Shown one piece after another: positions 31,469 through 42,428 of a DNA stretch of 64,000 nucleotides. Both the position numbers and the translations under genes were made by a program. Numbering within the stretch: the stretch's first letter is position 1; the number at the start of each line of letters is the position of its first letter. The notes under the pieces were generated by a model. That model did not search any database. It worked only from the letters and a program-made list of their open reading frames with translations, and was not told the origin of the DNA. The DNA lies in contig WBZZ01003859.1 of the NCBI GenBank assembly GCA_019918135.1, forward strand, positions 85,683-149,682, given 5' to 3'. This DNA is from Paulinella micropora. Taxonomy: Eukaryota > Cercozoa > Imbricatea > Euglyphida > Paulinellidae.

Positions 31469-34400
31469 GTGGCAACTCAGCTGAAAATCATCTTACCTCT
31501 ACCACCAAGACCAAACAAGCAATATGTTCAACTTCTTCAAGCTAAGGCTAAGCTGAGAAAAGTTGAAACGAAAGATAAAAGAAACCGCCGAGACCTTTCA
31601 TCTAACATCCGCAGCAATACGAGAGCAAATCTCCGCGAGGCTAAGACGCGAGAAGCAAAGCGGCGAGAGTTTAGAGCGAACGAGTACGAAGTTAGGAGGG
31701 ATAACCGGCTGAACTCTTTCACATTCAAATTTAGGGACTTAGATATAAGCTTCTATGACACTGATGCTCTAGAAGAGAAGTTATTGATACCCGCTATAAG
31801 ATATGCTAGAAGGGAAGGGATGACAGCTAATGCTGATGTCAATATATCTATAACATACTCCACCGCTCCTGCTAATGAGCGATACGACCACTATTTAAAA
31901 AAGAAAAGTTTTAATTCATTTCAACTCCGCCAATACGACACCGTATTTATGGATGCTCTGAACGAGTTCAACATAAACAACATTGAAGCAGGAGAGAATG
32001 GATATGAAAGAACCATACGATATGTGGAAATAACCATAGTTCAAGAAAACGGAGGAGGATGCTATGAAGGAGTTAGAGATTAAAAAAATAAGGTTGAAGA
32101 AGGAGTAAGAATATCTCCTCCAAGCTAAAACAACAACTGCTTATTCTTCTTGTGTAAGGACATACTTGCTATTCATCCGATTAACAAGAATCGCTGTAAT
32201 ATCGTCCGAGCAGAATTCAACCTTCCGCCAAACTCCCCCATACCATTTTCAATAGCAGTCCAAATATTGAACAAATACAAAAAAGAAGGGAAAACATACG
32301 AAATAACAGACCACATTATGAAGCAAACAGTCAGCACGAATGAAGAAGGACAGGAACCAGATAAACTAATCTTTTTAGAAAATAACCACTATTACGGATT
32401 GGTTAAGCAATTCAAGAAGCGTTGCGAAGACTGCTTACAATTATACCTGAAGAAACATACATGTAATCTTAACAGGAAAAAATATGCGGACATTAGATTG
32501 AAGAAGAATGGTAAAAGACACCTCATAACTAAGTTCCACACGGAAGAACGAATAAACAACGACCAAATCCTCCATTACGATTTGGAATCATTTAGAAATA
32601 AGACCATCGCGAACGGCTACGATATCCACGAATGCTACATAGTCGGATACACTCAGGGCTCTGAGGGTTTCAAATACATAGCAGGCAAAGACTGTATAAG
32701 CCAATTCGTGGACCTTCTAATAAAACGAGGCAATAAGGTAAAAGAAGGATGGGAGCCAAAATGTAAAAAGGACAAACCGCCCGTTCTATATGTTAATGGT
32801 TTTAACGGAGCGAACTTCGACAACTACTTCATACACCAGGAATTAATTAAAAGGGGTATTAAGATTAAGTCGTCAAAAATTAACAACGGCTCTATCATCT
32901 GCTTAGAGTTTGAAAATGTTAAGATGTGGGATATGTGTAAGCATACTCAAGGAAGTCTGAAAGCAAATCTTGAAAGTATGGGAGCTCAGTGCTTAAGGGA
33001 GACTTTGACCACGACAGGGCGAAGAGATGGGAGGACATGGACATCAAGACGAGGCAGGAATGTCTGGCTTATCTAACGAATGATGTTATGGGTTTGAAGG
33101 AATTGTATGACAAATTAAACACGACGATATTTACAGCTCATAAGGTCAATTTAACTTCATACATCTCAACTTCAAGTCTCGCTTTCAACATATGGAAAAA
33201 TATGTAGACGGTAAATACGAAGTAAGACTTCCAACTGTCGAGCAGGAAAGAGCATTTAGAAAAGTGATTATCGGCGGAAGGACTTACCCGTCAAAGAGGC
33301 GGTTCATTTCAGCTCAGTATGAACGATACCTACAAAAGCAGACCACCTTTGACGACATAGACGATTATCTCGTGGATGCCGACGTAGTCTCTCTATATCG
33401 ATGTTAAACGAGTTTATGGTAGGCGACATCGTTGAAACGATTGGACCATTTGACCCGCGGAACCTTCAAATCGGCATCTATAATCTTGACTACGTCTCAC
33501 CAAAAAATATACTACACTCTAGAATTGGACAGCGAGACCACACGGGCTCTCTTAAATGGAGATTAGAGGATATGAAGGATCAATGGCTGACGAGTGTAGA
33601 CATCGAAGACATGGTAGCCGAAGGTTATACGGTCCACATTCATAAAGGATACTACACTGTAAAAAAAATATAAATGTGTCTTTGCCAAATACATAGATGA
33701 TATGTTTAAGGCGAAGGAAAATGCGGAGAAGGTAGCCCTCAATATCTGCTCGCCAAGCTGTTTATGAATAGTCTATACGGTAAGATGATACAGAGACCAA
33801 TTCCTTCAATAACAACATATATACAGACTAACGAAGAATACTGGAAATTCTGGAGTAGTAATCAAATAACTGACATCGTTAAATTTACGGACAAACAAGG
33901 AAAAGATTTATGGCACATATCAGGGCTACCTCGTAATCCAATCTTATTAGAGAGTAACATAACAAAACCTTCACACTATGGGGCATTCATACTCGCATAC
34001 AGCCGCCGCATTATGTTTAAGTATATTAAGGAAGCCAACCCGAACAGAACCATCGCGGACGACTTCTATTACACCGACACCGACAGCCTCCAAATACACG
34101 CGAGATGTGCGAGACATATTAAGAATATGGGCAACAAGCAACTGGGTGGTATAAGCGACGACTTAGGCGACGGATGTAAGATTATAAAAGGTATATGGAT
34201 AGCACCAAAATTGTATATGTTAGAATTTACAACCCAAGATGCTTTCACCGCTGGTATGACCAAAAACGACCTCAAGCACATATCGAAGGGAGTTCATATA
34301 GAAACGGCCGAAAATGGAGTTAAAAGATATTTTCATTTTAGGGGTAAAGGCTTAGATGCTCAACAGCTAAACTACGATGTATATGATAAGATGGATAAAG

Positions 34401-34600
34401 GCGGTAGCATTGAAAATATAAAGGGCTTTCAAATGAAAAAAATACACATTGATAGAAACAGCAAACAGCAACAAGTCCCGCACTTCAGCATTTTACATAT
34501 GACGAATGTTAAAAAACAAGTTAATGAGAACAAGTGGGCAGGCCGCGAGTTTATTAACGATAACGACAGCATCCCGCTCGGTTTCCACGTCGGAAGGTGA
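31469..34600 (+). pseudogene. polB: Protein-primed family B DNA polymerase
   Basis: This replicates the element from terminal-protein-linked ends. The N-terminal 204-codon frame (31,469-32,083) and the exonuclease frame (32,150 onward) are the same phase, separated by two in-frame TAA codons. The exonuclease domain shows LHYDLESF (Exo I), VNGFNGANFDNYF (Exo II) and YLTNDVMGLKELY (Exo III). The polymerase domain shows DADVVSLY (motif A, frameshift immediately after), LFMNSLYGK (motif B) and FYYTDTDSL (motif C), with a thumb region to 34,600. At least five frameshifts lie near 32,990, 33,195, 33,400, 33,670 and 33,755. No ATG opens the first frame; its start may have been lost to the rearranged piece upstream. 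All catalytic motifs remain readable, so decay is recent or partly due to sequencing error. Confidence 0.9.
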
Positions 34601-34607
34601 AGCTCAA

Positions 34608-35297
34608 TTATAGATATATTTTTTTAGCTCCTTTACCTTTGAAGCTTCTAATCGTATGAACGCCCCTCGTCGGCTTCACTAACTTAGTATTTACCGCCGT
34701 CGCCCCTAACAATGAAACGGGGTCGTACTTAGTTCGGTAGTTCGTGGTTAGCTTCGCAGTCTTCGCCCTCTTCCCTTTCGGGTTTACTCTAACAGCTACT
34801 CGGTCAATTACTCCTTCAATGAGGTCCTTCGTGCTACTGCCTTTGTTGTATGTGGTCGCCCTTACTCCCGTCTGGCGGCTCAGGTCTTTCGCAATCGTTC
34901 CTCCAAGGCTATGACCCGTCAGCTCTACGTTATCCTTACCATATTTCTTTATGACTTCGTCAACCAGCTTCTGCTCTTCTTTATATCTCGGAGTTCTTTT
35001 TAACACTCCCTTTACTAATGCGACGTCAGTTAGCAAGTCCCTCTTATCAGCACTTCCTCTGAATGCTACAATAGCTTTGCCATCTTTTTCATACACAGTC
35101 GATTTTTCTTTGCTGGCGACAGGCTTCCATCCGTCAGCCCCTTTTCGTTCTGACCGCGACAAATAGACATCCTCAGACAACTCCGCACTCCCTCCCTTTT
35201 GTTTCTTATATTCTTTGCTCGCCTTTTTCAACGCCTCCCCGTAGCTTATGTTGTGTTTAGCGGAGTAAGCTTTTACAAAGACAATCCACTCGCTCAT
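34608..35297 (-). CDS. Class 3 lipase
   Basis: An intact 229-codon gene convergent with the polymerase. Residues 1-35 (MSEWIVFVKAYSAKHNISYG) form a short motif often found at the start of algal-virus proteins. The hydrolase part has IVAFRGSADKRDLLTD, an oxyanion-side segment, ELTGHSLGGTIAKDL with the nucleophile Ser, KYDPVSLLGA with the likely Asp, and RGVHTIRSF with the likely His. The triad and order match alpha/beta lipase_3 enzymes, which cleave acyl esters of membrane or storage lipids. In a virus it could help membrane penetration or exit (inference). Basic C-terminus. One of the few unbroken genes in the element. Confidence 0.85.
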   Translation of the reverse strand: MSEWIVFVKAYSAKHNISYGEALKKASKEYKKQKGGSAELSEDVYLSRSERKGADGWKPVASKEKSTVYEKDGKAIVAFRGSADKRDLLTDVALVKGVLKRTPRYKEEQKLVDEVIKKYGKDNVELTGHSLGGTIAKDLSRQTGVRATTYNKGSSTKDLIEGVIDRVAVRVNPKGKRAKTAKLTTNYRTKYDPVSLLGATAVNTKLVKPTRGVHTIRSFKGKGAKKIYL

Positions 35298-35347
35298 CCT
35301 ATATTATTTATTTAATTTTTTTTCCTCCTTTCTATATACACTCTACT
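35298..35347. promoter_or_regulatory. Bidirectional promoter between lipase and small gene
   Basis: Fifty AT-rich bases separate the divergent ATGs. They include TTTCTATATACACTC just upstream of the plus-strand start, a TATA-like element. Confidence 0.4.
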
Positions 35348-35626
35348 ATGTCTACCCTTACTAGACTGTGTGAGACGTTTCAACAACTTTCCATCGAAAG
35401 CGAAAATAAATCGTTTTCTCTTGCCGATGTTCAAAAGGTAATCCACGACGAAATAAAAGCGATTGAAGAAAAGAGAAATGCTCAACCGAAAGACACATTT
35501 CATTTCGGAAAATACAAGGGCAAAAAAATAGAAGACATCGCCAAGATTGACAAGCCATACATAGAATGGTTAGTCCGTCAGCCGTGGTGTAGTAATAAAG
35601 ATGAATTGAAAAAGTATTTACCGTAG
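35348..35626 (+). CDS. Small protein with FGKYKGK-type (DUF3820-like) domain
   Basis: An intact 92-codon gene. The N-terminal half is helical (SLADVQKVIHDEIKAIEEK). The C-terminal half reads FHFGKYKGKKIEDIAKIDKPY then IEWLVRQPWC. This (M/F)xFGKYKGK...YLxWL pattern is shared with the C-terminal domain of exonuclease X-like proteins and DUF3820, common in large DNA viruses and phages. Binding to DNA ends or nucleases has been suggested for the fold; the role here is unknown. It overlaps the end of the convergent gene by a few bases. Confidence 0.65.
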   Translation: MSTLTRLCETFQQLSIESENKSFSLADVQKVIHDEIKAIEEKRNAQPKDTFHFGKYKGKKIEDIAKIDKPYIEWLVRQPWCSNKDELKKYLP

Positions 35627-36254
35627 GTGATACATTTTTCCTCTAATATTTATTTCTTTCTTTATTATTCGCAGTATTGCTTTCTGTTTGTGGAATTCGC
35701 TAAACTTAGTGAAATGCGGTTCTTTCAAAATGTTGTCTTCAACTTCTACTTCTCTATTAACTTCCAGGTATTGTTGAAGGATGTCTTTGAATTGTATGAG
35801 GTCAAAGTGGTGGTCAACGTGAACATCAACCCGCTCATATATCTCCACTTATTTCGCATATATATCTGGGTTCTACAAATACATCAATTGCCATAAGGTC
35901 GAGATATTCTTGTATTTGTGGTCTTATCGTATTCCTGCTCGCATCTTTTATCACTCTCTCCATTTTTTTTGATTCACTAAGCCCTATGAGGTCAACACAG
36001 CAATTCCACGAAAACGGCTTACCATCCGCACGAAAGTGTTTACTTCCTGTGGTCAAATTACTTTCAACATCTATGATACCATCTTTTATGCCTGGGTGAT
36101 GGGTTATAAGGTCTCGCACGAAATCGCAATCTTCTGGGTTAAGTACTTCTCCATCGCTATATTTGCTTATAAGTCTTCTTATCTGCGATTTGATAGACGC
36201 TTTTGTCAGAAACCGCAACCCTCCAATACGGTATAACTTACGACGGTAAAACAT
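35618..36254 (-). pseudogene. DUF3223-like protein, frameshifted
   Basis: Two overlapping frames (35,835-36,254 and 35,618-35,848) join near 35,845. The N-terminus is basic. The middle reads DCDFVRDLITHHPGIKDGII, then SKHFRADGKPFSWNCCVD, resembling the HP...K.G.GI and F...R.DG....FS...C blocks of DUF3223, a family linked to RNA polymerase or organelle RNA proteins and found in some viruses. The C-terminal part is acidic with His/Asp (VHVDHHFDLIQF). The family link rests on pattern only. Confidence 0.45.
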
Positions 36255-36297
36255 ATTACTATATTATTATATTAGAAAAAATTATTACAAAAATTAA

Positions 36298-37619
36298 TTA
36301 TTGGTCTTCTAAGAAATTAACGATAACACTCACATTTCCTCCATTATTAACAGTCGCGACAGACTTTTGTAAAAATGTTAGATTTTCACCAGGAGAAAGT
36401 TGTATGTCGTAATCTCGCAGGTCAATAAGTTGGCTAGAAGTAGCATTAACATACAGTTTAAGAATGACGTCTGTTATAGTGGCACCACCTAGGGCAGTCG
36501 CAGTGATGTCCTTTGATACGATTGAAGTTTTAGAATCAATATCAGCAAAGTTCTCCCCCGTAAGTGCTCCAGTCGTTTTCACAATTCGCACTATGTTAAC
36601 TTTAGCATCTTCATTTGATATGCTCACAAGAGATGGGTAAACAATTGAGTAATTTGTCGCACCGCCATTAAAAGTTGTTTTATTTTTTATGCTGAGAATT
36701 GGGCTTTCAGTCGTGCTCGCTGGCTCACTTCCTTCCGCTTCGTTTGATATGCTTGAATTAATCGTGTTGGGTCCCTCAATAAACATACTACAACTCGCCG
36801 TTTTCAAACTTTGTATTCCAGTTCCACCATTATTAAATAGTCGTGCCACAAACGGGAGAGTCGTATTTCGTAGACTGACACCAGTGTTGGCATTCGCATA
36901 CTTAATCATATGGACAAGCTGGAATTCGCCTGTATTTGGGTTCTCAAATGAAAACTTAATAGCGCCAAAGCCTAAATACTGAAATTGAATTTGAAACACA
37001 TTTCCATTTGACCATACCAGGTTAGGCATATCTCCCGTTCCATTACACGGGTCATTCCAGGCCGCTTGTGGAAATAAGGTAGGTATTCCTGCTTTTGTAT
37101 GGAGAATATTCATACCGTCATTTTTGGTCTTGTAAAAATAGAAACAATTATCTAATACGCTATCACCAATGCCAATAAATGAATGATAATCTTTAGTTTT
37201 ATCAGTATTCCATAAGGCAGTGAAGCGACACATGACTCCCATACCTGTTCTGTATTTTATTCTTTTTTGCTCACCATAATGGCATCAGCGGTAGTTTTTG
37301 CGTCTGTTTTTAATTCAGCCATATTCTCATTAAATGCTACTGTCGCATCAGTTTGAGTTAATGTCCATATCCGTGTATTAACTGTGTATGGAAAGATTTC
37401 CTGTAATACTGGAGTTAGTGAGCTGGTTAATGCTTCACCAAAGGCGGTTTTCATATTATTGGTTTCAATATGGCCGTCATACCCGACCTTTAGGTTTACA
37501 AAGTCTCCGTCAGGGTTTTGTGCTGTTAAACTTGTTTTAATTATTCCATTTGTTTCACACTTAACATTAACAAAATTATTAGCTCCATCTTGTGCTATCA
37601 AATTTCTCTGATGAGACAT
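36298..37619 (-). pseudogene. Structural adhesin/fibre-like protein
   Basis: Two frames (37,257-37,619 and 36,298-37,242) join at an A run near 37,262-37,270 to give about 435 residues. The start reads MSHQRNLIAQDGANNFVNVK. The junction region (KYRTGMGVMCRFTALW) leads into a beta-rich part with FIGIGDSVLDNCFYFY, LVWSNGNVFQIQFQYLGFGA and VHMIKYAN. This architecture is seen in virion proteins of small dsDNA viruses and phage adhesins. The C-terminal part ends in a small beta domain. Located just downstream of the capsid gene; the shared upstream motif (37,627-37,646) suggests late co-expression. Exact role (vertex fibre or minor capsid) is inferred. Confidence 0.6.
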
Positions 37620-37626
37620 AGTAGGC

Positions 37627-37646
37627 TCCTACGACCTCAAAAAATG
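37627..37646 (-). promoter_or_regulatory. Shared upstream motif, copy 1 (adhesin gene)
   Basis: Minus strand TTTTTTGAGGTCGTAGGA lies just upstream of the ATG at 37,619. It matches the motif upstream of the capsid and ATPase genes. Confidence 0.55.
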
Positions 37647-37734
37647 TTTTGTGTAAGTTTCCTATACTATTAAAAAAATAAATTAACTATCAAAAATTAA
37701 TAATTACCTCACGGGGGGTGTGGGGGCGGAGACC

Positions 37735-39335
37735 CTACGACATCGTAATTTCAATTCCCTTAACGACAATGGTCCTCTGAAAAATAGCATAAGTATAATA
37801 ATTCAATTGTGCCGCCCCATTCGCGCTCCATTCATACCGCCGTTCAGTGTCCAAAGACAGACCCGACACTTCATACCCCTCTTCTTCTCTCTTGTCATAA
37901 AGAGGGCGGTTGCGGTCCCAGAAATCAGCATGGAACCAGTTATACTTATACACATTAGTATTCAAAACGGCAGAACCCTTAAGATTTTCCTTCAAAAGCA
38001 TATAGTCTTCATCGCGGGAACAAGTGATATCAAACTGCTGAATTCTATTACTATCCAAAGTAGTGTAATAAGAAGTAATCTTAGTCTGTGCTCGGTTATC
38101 GCAATCAAATGCTGTATTTGAACTTTCGGTATTATTAAACCCGCTAGTGTAAATTCGGCGAATTCTCTCACCCTGAGAGCGGTTCATCTTCAAAACAAAT
38201 GACTGACTGCCAGCTGGAAGATTGGTTTTCCAAGAGATAGGGTATTCAGTCTTGAATGAAAAGCCTTCACCCGCAATCTTTTGCTGAACACCCACGATAA
38301 CGTTCGGGTCGGTTTCAACAGCGAGAAAGAGGTTGAGGTTAGTAATATTTGCAGCCCGAGCGGCCATCGTTGCTCCTGCTCCAACACTAAGGGCGTCAGT
38401 TCCATAAAATAATGTTTTGCTTGTGCCCTCCCACACAATCCTCAAATCAAGAATTTCATTAAAACCAATAGTCTTATCAATTTCAAAAATAGTTCCGAAA
38501 ATCATACCTAGAGGAATAGACACATTGATAACGGGGTCAGCACCATTATCGGTTCCTCCTTCAAAATACTTAGCCTCCTCATAAGCAACATCGACAAAGC
38601 TAGCCGCACCAGTTAATTCGCAATAAGAGCATCATCATGTCGGCGGGCTGAGATAGAAGGCTGTTGAAAGGTATTCTTAACCTCTCCCTTCAATGTAGTT
38701 GTCAAAGCCCGAAGGTTGTCTTTGACAGTGTTAATTTTTCCTTCAAGGTCAGTAATCGCGGCATTAACAGCAGCATCAGTATAAGTATTTCCACCTGCTG
38801 TTGCGATAGCAGTGTGTGCGGCAACATTTCCAACTGCTGCGATGGTATTACTCAACGAATACAAATCGTCATAACCAGTAGAAGGAACGGCTACCATAGT
38901 CGGGACATTACACTTTTGAAGCAAAGACCCATAACCAGACCCAGCCCCGTGGTTTTCCAGAGCCATAAATCTTTCATAAGAAATCTCAGGCTTCCAAATC
39001 ATCTTAGTGTAATTTCCCACATTTTGAAGATTACACAGATACTGACCGCTTCTGCTTCGCAGTTCAATCGTCTTAATCATAGGTAGGCAGTCCATAGGAA
39101 TTCGGTTGTACCTTCCAGCATTATTAGGCGTCTCTGGCGTGTAGGTAAATCGCAAAACAGACCTCGCAAGGTTCAAAGGACGAGTAGGAATTTCAAAAGT
39201 TGATTCAATTCCTCCCACGGTTGTAATCGGCACAGTCGCAAGACTTTCGCGGGCAGTAAGTTTGTTCAGTGAATACTTACCGCGGATAAGCTCGCTCTGG
39301 CTGTGTGTAAGTTCTCCTCCATATTGGACAGGCAT
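37735..39335 (-). pseudogene. MCP: Major capsid protein
   Basis: ATG at 39,335 (MPVQYGGELTHSQSELIRGK) opens a frame to 38,613. A frameshift near 38,620 leads into the second frame (about 38,625 to 37,735), giving about 530 residues, the size usual for double-jelly-roll capsid proteins of Polinton-like viruses and virophages. Features include FEIPTRPLNLARSVLRFTYT near the start, beta-rich segments, WFHADFWDRNRPLYDKREEE and a C-terminus with YYTYAIFQRTIVV. Identification rests on size, position between penton and adhesin genes and overall character. An upstream extension of the first frame begins with GTG and overlaps the promoter-like motif, so the ATG is preferred. The shell protein would build the icosahedral capsid. 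Confidence 0.75.
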
Positions 39336-39354
39336 TTTTTGTAAGTGCTTTTTT

Positions 39355-39381
39355 TCAAAAACCACTTACGATCTCAAAAAA
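39355..39381 (-). promoter_or_regulatory. Shared upstream motif, copy 2 (capsid gene)
   Basis: Minus strand TTTTTTGAGATCGTAAGTGG is followed by GTTTTTGAAAAAAAGC, 20-45 bases before the capsid ATG. The extended match to the ATPase upstream region covers about 35 bases. Confidence 0.6.
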
Positions 39382-39488
39382 CGATTTTCAAAAGGTTCTA
39401 TATCTTGTAAATAGAAAAAAAATAAATAATTATAAAAAAATCCCGAGTGATTTTTGTTATAACACTTGTGTGAATATAAATTACCTTA

Positions 39489-40156
39489 CTAACGGGATTT
39501 CAACAAATTAAAAAATGATGAAAATAAATTAAAATAATTCGTTTCGCGGTAAATCAATAATGTCATAACAACTCCGAGCCCGTTGAGGTTAATTGGTTGG
39601 TCGTTTTCGTCGGTTAAGTAAAACCTAAATACATTATTTGAATTGGCGGACAGTCTTTTGCCATACTCCGACCCGCTTCCGTCGTAGATAACAGAGCCGA
39701 ACGGTATTTCATTCGCTGTGTATATTTCTTGAAGCACGTGGTTATCTCCTTCCCCAACGAGGTCCGACTGTAGATACAATGTTTTTTCGCCCGTCAAGAT
39801 TATGACATTTGACGACCTCAGTGTATTATTAGTGAAGAAATAAGTAGAGGACCGCTCAAACCCCATAATTTCGTGGATACGAGTTTCGTCGTCAAATGCA
39901 AACCGCGGTTGAATGCCTAGGTTGTTCGCTACGGTAAATATAGCTTGCCGTCTTCTGGGTCGGTATTCGTATTGTTGCTTGTTATTGTGTATGTGTAATG
40001 GTTTGGACTGTCTGCGGTTAGCACTTCGGCCAGCTTATTTTTTAAGTTGTTCATCGTGTAGTTGCCCTCGAGTATCGTAATGAGCGCCTCGTTGCCGTTT
40101 TCACTCAGAGTAAAAGTGTTGTAAGGACTTGCCACAGAGTAATACGACTTCGGCAC
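39489..40156 (-). pseudogene. Penton-like minor capsid protein
   Basis: Two frames join near 39,935. The first (39,929-40,156) has YYSVASPYNTFTLSENGNEA and LEGNYTMNNLKNKLAEVL. The second continues with HEIMGFERSSTYFF, then LYLQSDLVGEGDNHVLQEIY, then IPFGSVIYDGSGSE and RFYLTDENDQPINLNGLGVV. The GFE..STY, SDLVG...LQEIY, PFG.I.Y and TDEN..PI.LNGL series recurs in penton or minor capsid proteins of Polinton-like viruses as I know them. No ATG opens the first frame; open sequence extends about 12 codons upstream of the GTG. It should fill capsid vertices. Confidence 0.6.
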
Positions 40157-40349
40157 ATAGATATGTAAAATTTTACAATGTGTTGGATCTTAAATCCAAA
40201 GAGTGTGTAAAGTCGCTATCGGTTCCATTTATCCTATTTTTGCTGTTTATGTAATAGATGCCACTACTTCGCCCACCTTTGTACTCCATCGCAGAGACTA
40301 GTCTCCGCACCTCTATTTTTGGAAAATATACTTTTTTGTTTTAATTGCT

Positions 40350-42016
40350 TCAAATATACGTATCAAAGCCGCAGCCGTTCTGCGATTTCAACTCCTCCGC
40401 CTCCTTCTCCTTCAAATCAGTCCATCCACTGGCGAATTTAAAACGGGTTCCTTTCGCCCGCTCTAAAAGAAACCGCATTGAGTGCCATCCGCATGTATCA
40501 CTAGTATCACTCTGTTGTTTAACTTGATTAACCTTCATTAATAAATAACTATCAGGACGGCTTTTATCTAACAGCTGTTTCATTTGATGTTGGAAAAGTT
40601 CAGTCGGCTCATATTCTGCTAGCGGGTCATAAACTTCAACAGCCCTGTCCCCATTCAAAGAAATCCAAACTGCTATCCAGTGCGAGCCTTGATTATGGCG
40701 GCCTAAGTTCATTATGAAGCCGTATCGCTTTCTGCTTCCAGGGTTCAAAGTGTTGAGCTGGTCGCTGGGAACTGTGCCGAGAAACCACTTATGTTTTTTC
40801 ATAATCTCATTTATCTCGTGCGTCATTAAGCCTCTCCCTACGGAGCCTGACCCTGCTGTGTCGTTTTCTAAAGGCGGCGGTTGTGTATCTTCTTGTTGTT
40901 GGTCTGGGGGTGGTGTCTGGTGGTGGTGCTTGTTGTTGGTCGGGTGCTTGTTGTTGGTCGGGTGCTTGTTGTTGGTATGGGGGTGGTGCTTGGTCCCTGT
41001 GTCAACTCAAATATAAGCTGTTTAGCCTCGGGTGAATTAGGGGTTTGTTGTTGTATTGGCGGTTGTTTTGTCTGGGGTGTTTTCTTTTCTTTTAGAAGTT
41101 TATCTAGTGTGTCCCATCCATCCTCAGGAGAAGTTATTTTTTCTGTAAATTTTTGAGTGTACAACCATTGTTTCAATGTCTCTGCATAATTTTTCTTTTT
41201 GCCTTTTGGTTTTACAATTTTAATATCAATACCTGTTTTTATGAGACTGGATACTATGGCGTTATGTTTAGGTTTTCCAGTATTTTTTCGTTGTAATCTC
41301 ATACCCTCTGTAAACATAGCGTCAATGATTCTTTTTCTCTTTTCGTCTTTCAAATCTTTTGCTTGCTTGTTTACTTCATCAGTTATATCAGTTATTCCGC
41401 TTGGAGATGATTTTGGAGTGTGTTTTGTTGGCGTTTTTTCTTCGACAGGCGCTCTTAGTAGTCCTTGCTTAGTTCTCCGTTCTGTTAGTAATTCCTTAAT
41501 AAGTCGTTGCTCTTTCCTGAGTTCACGGTTCTTTTCTTCCTGTCTTTCCTTAGCCTCCGCCAGTTCTCTTTTATGTTCCCTGTCCAACACCTCTTTTCTT
41601 TCCTTAGCATCGGCTATGTCTTTTCTTTCCTGCCTTTTCTTCTCCGCTTCTGCTTCTTCTCGTGCTGACTTTTCCTTTTCATGGATAGCCTCAATACCTT
41701 CATACTTTTCTTGTTTAAGTTTGTCTAAGTGGTCTTGAATTGCGGTTCTTGTGTTCTGTTCAATCTCCGACAGGCTTTGAACCTTTCGTAAGTCCTCCTT
41801 CTTTGTCTTCGCCCTCTTCGGTCTTCCTAAATATTTCATAAATAGCTTAACAATTTGAAGCGTTGATAAGTCATTTGTTTTCTTTCCAAAGTTTAGATAT
41901 GCTCGTTTGCCTTTTACTTTGATATATGGCCGACCATCCTTCGTTCTGTATATCCTCGGCGGTCGTTGTTTTCGCAGAGACTTCGCCTCCGCATCTCCAC
42001 GGGTTTTAGTCTTCAT
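40350..42016 (-). pseudogene. PRO: Adenovirus-type maturation protease with long coiled-coil N-terminus
   Basis: ATG at 42,016 opens a 382-codon frame: a short domain (RIYRTKDGRPYIKVKGKRAY), then about 150 residues of Lys/Glu/Arg coiled coil, then a small basic helical part (TGIDIKIVKPKGKKKNYAET) and a Pro/Thr/Gln tail. In the repeat-rich stretch near 40,900-40,960 the frame shifts into Gln/Pro sequence continuous with MTHEINEIMKKHKWFLGTVP and the protease. Catalytic residues are His in GSHWIAVWI, Asp in VEVYDPLAEY and Cys in SDTSDTCGWHSMRFLL, matching the C5/C48 Ulp1-like proteases that cleave capsid precursors. The fusion could tether the protease to virion core or DNA. The frameshift is at a GGT-type microsatellite, so may be slippage or error. 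Confidence 0.75.
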
Positions 42017-42073
42017 ATATATATTAATGTAAAAAAAATAATAAAAAGTTTAGTTCAATATTATCTGTGGGGT

Positions 42074-42394
42074 TTAAAATTTAAGTGCTCCACGGCCTCG
42101 TTGCTTGCCGTATCCCATATCGCTCGCAACTTTTTGAACTTTTCCGGCCTAAGGAACGCCAACTCTATCCAAAGCTCCAGCGAAGCGAGAGATTGTTTTG
42201 TCCTTTTTCAAATAGTTATTAATATTCCTAAATGTATTGCCAACCTTTTCCCAGTTTATTTTACCACCCTTTTGACCACAACCCTTTTGTTTCTTACGGC
42301 CAGTTTTCTTTTTTCCGCCCGCCATTGTGTTTGAGTTTCTTGTTATTTTTCCGACTGTTGGAATGACTTCAACCCTTGTTGTTTTCACGACCAT
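42074..42394 (-). pseudogene. Small basic virion-type protein with internal amber stop
   Basis: ATG at 42,394 opens MVVKTTRVEVIPTVGKITRN, then a Gly/Lys-rich segment (AGGKKKTGRKKQKGCGQKGG), then a helix (INWEKVGNTFRNINNYLKKD). An in-frame TAG (42,149-42,151) follows DRVGVP. In the same frame SDMGYGKQRGRGALKF follows to a TAA at 42,074. Similar layouts (GG-rich basic segment, amphipathic helix, GYGK..GRG tail) occur in small core or membrane-lytic virion proteins of Polinton-like and adeno-like viruses. GG motifs are likely protease sites. The stop truncates about 25 residues. Confidence 0.55.
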
Positions 42395-42428
42395 TATAAT
42401 ATATATAAAAAAAATAATTAATAATAAA

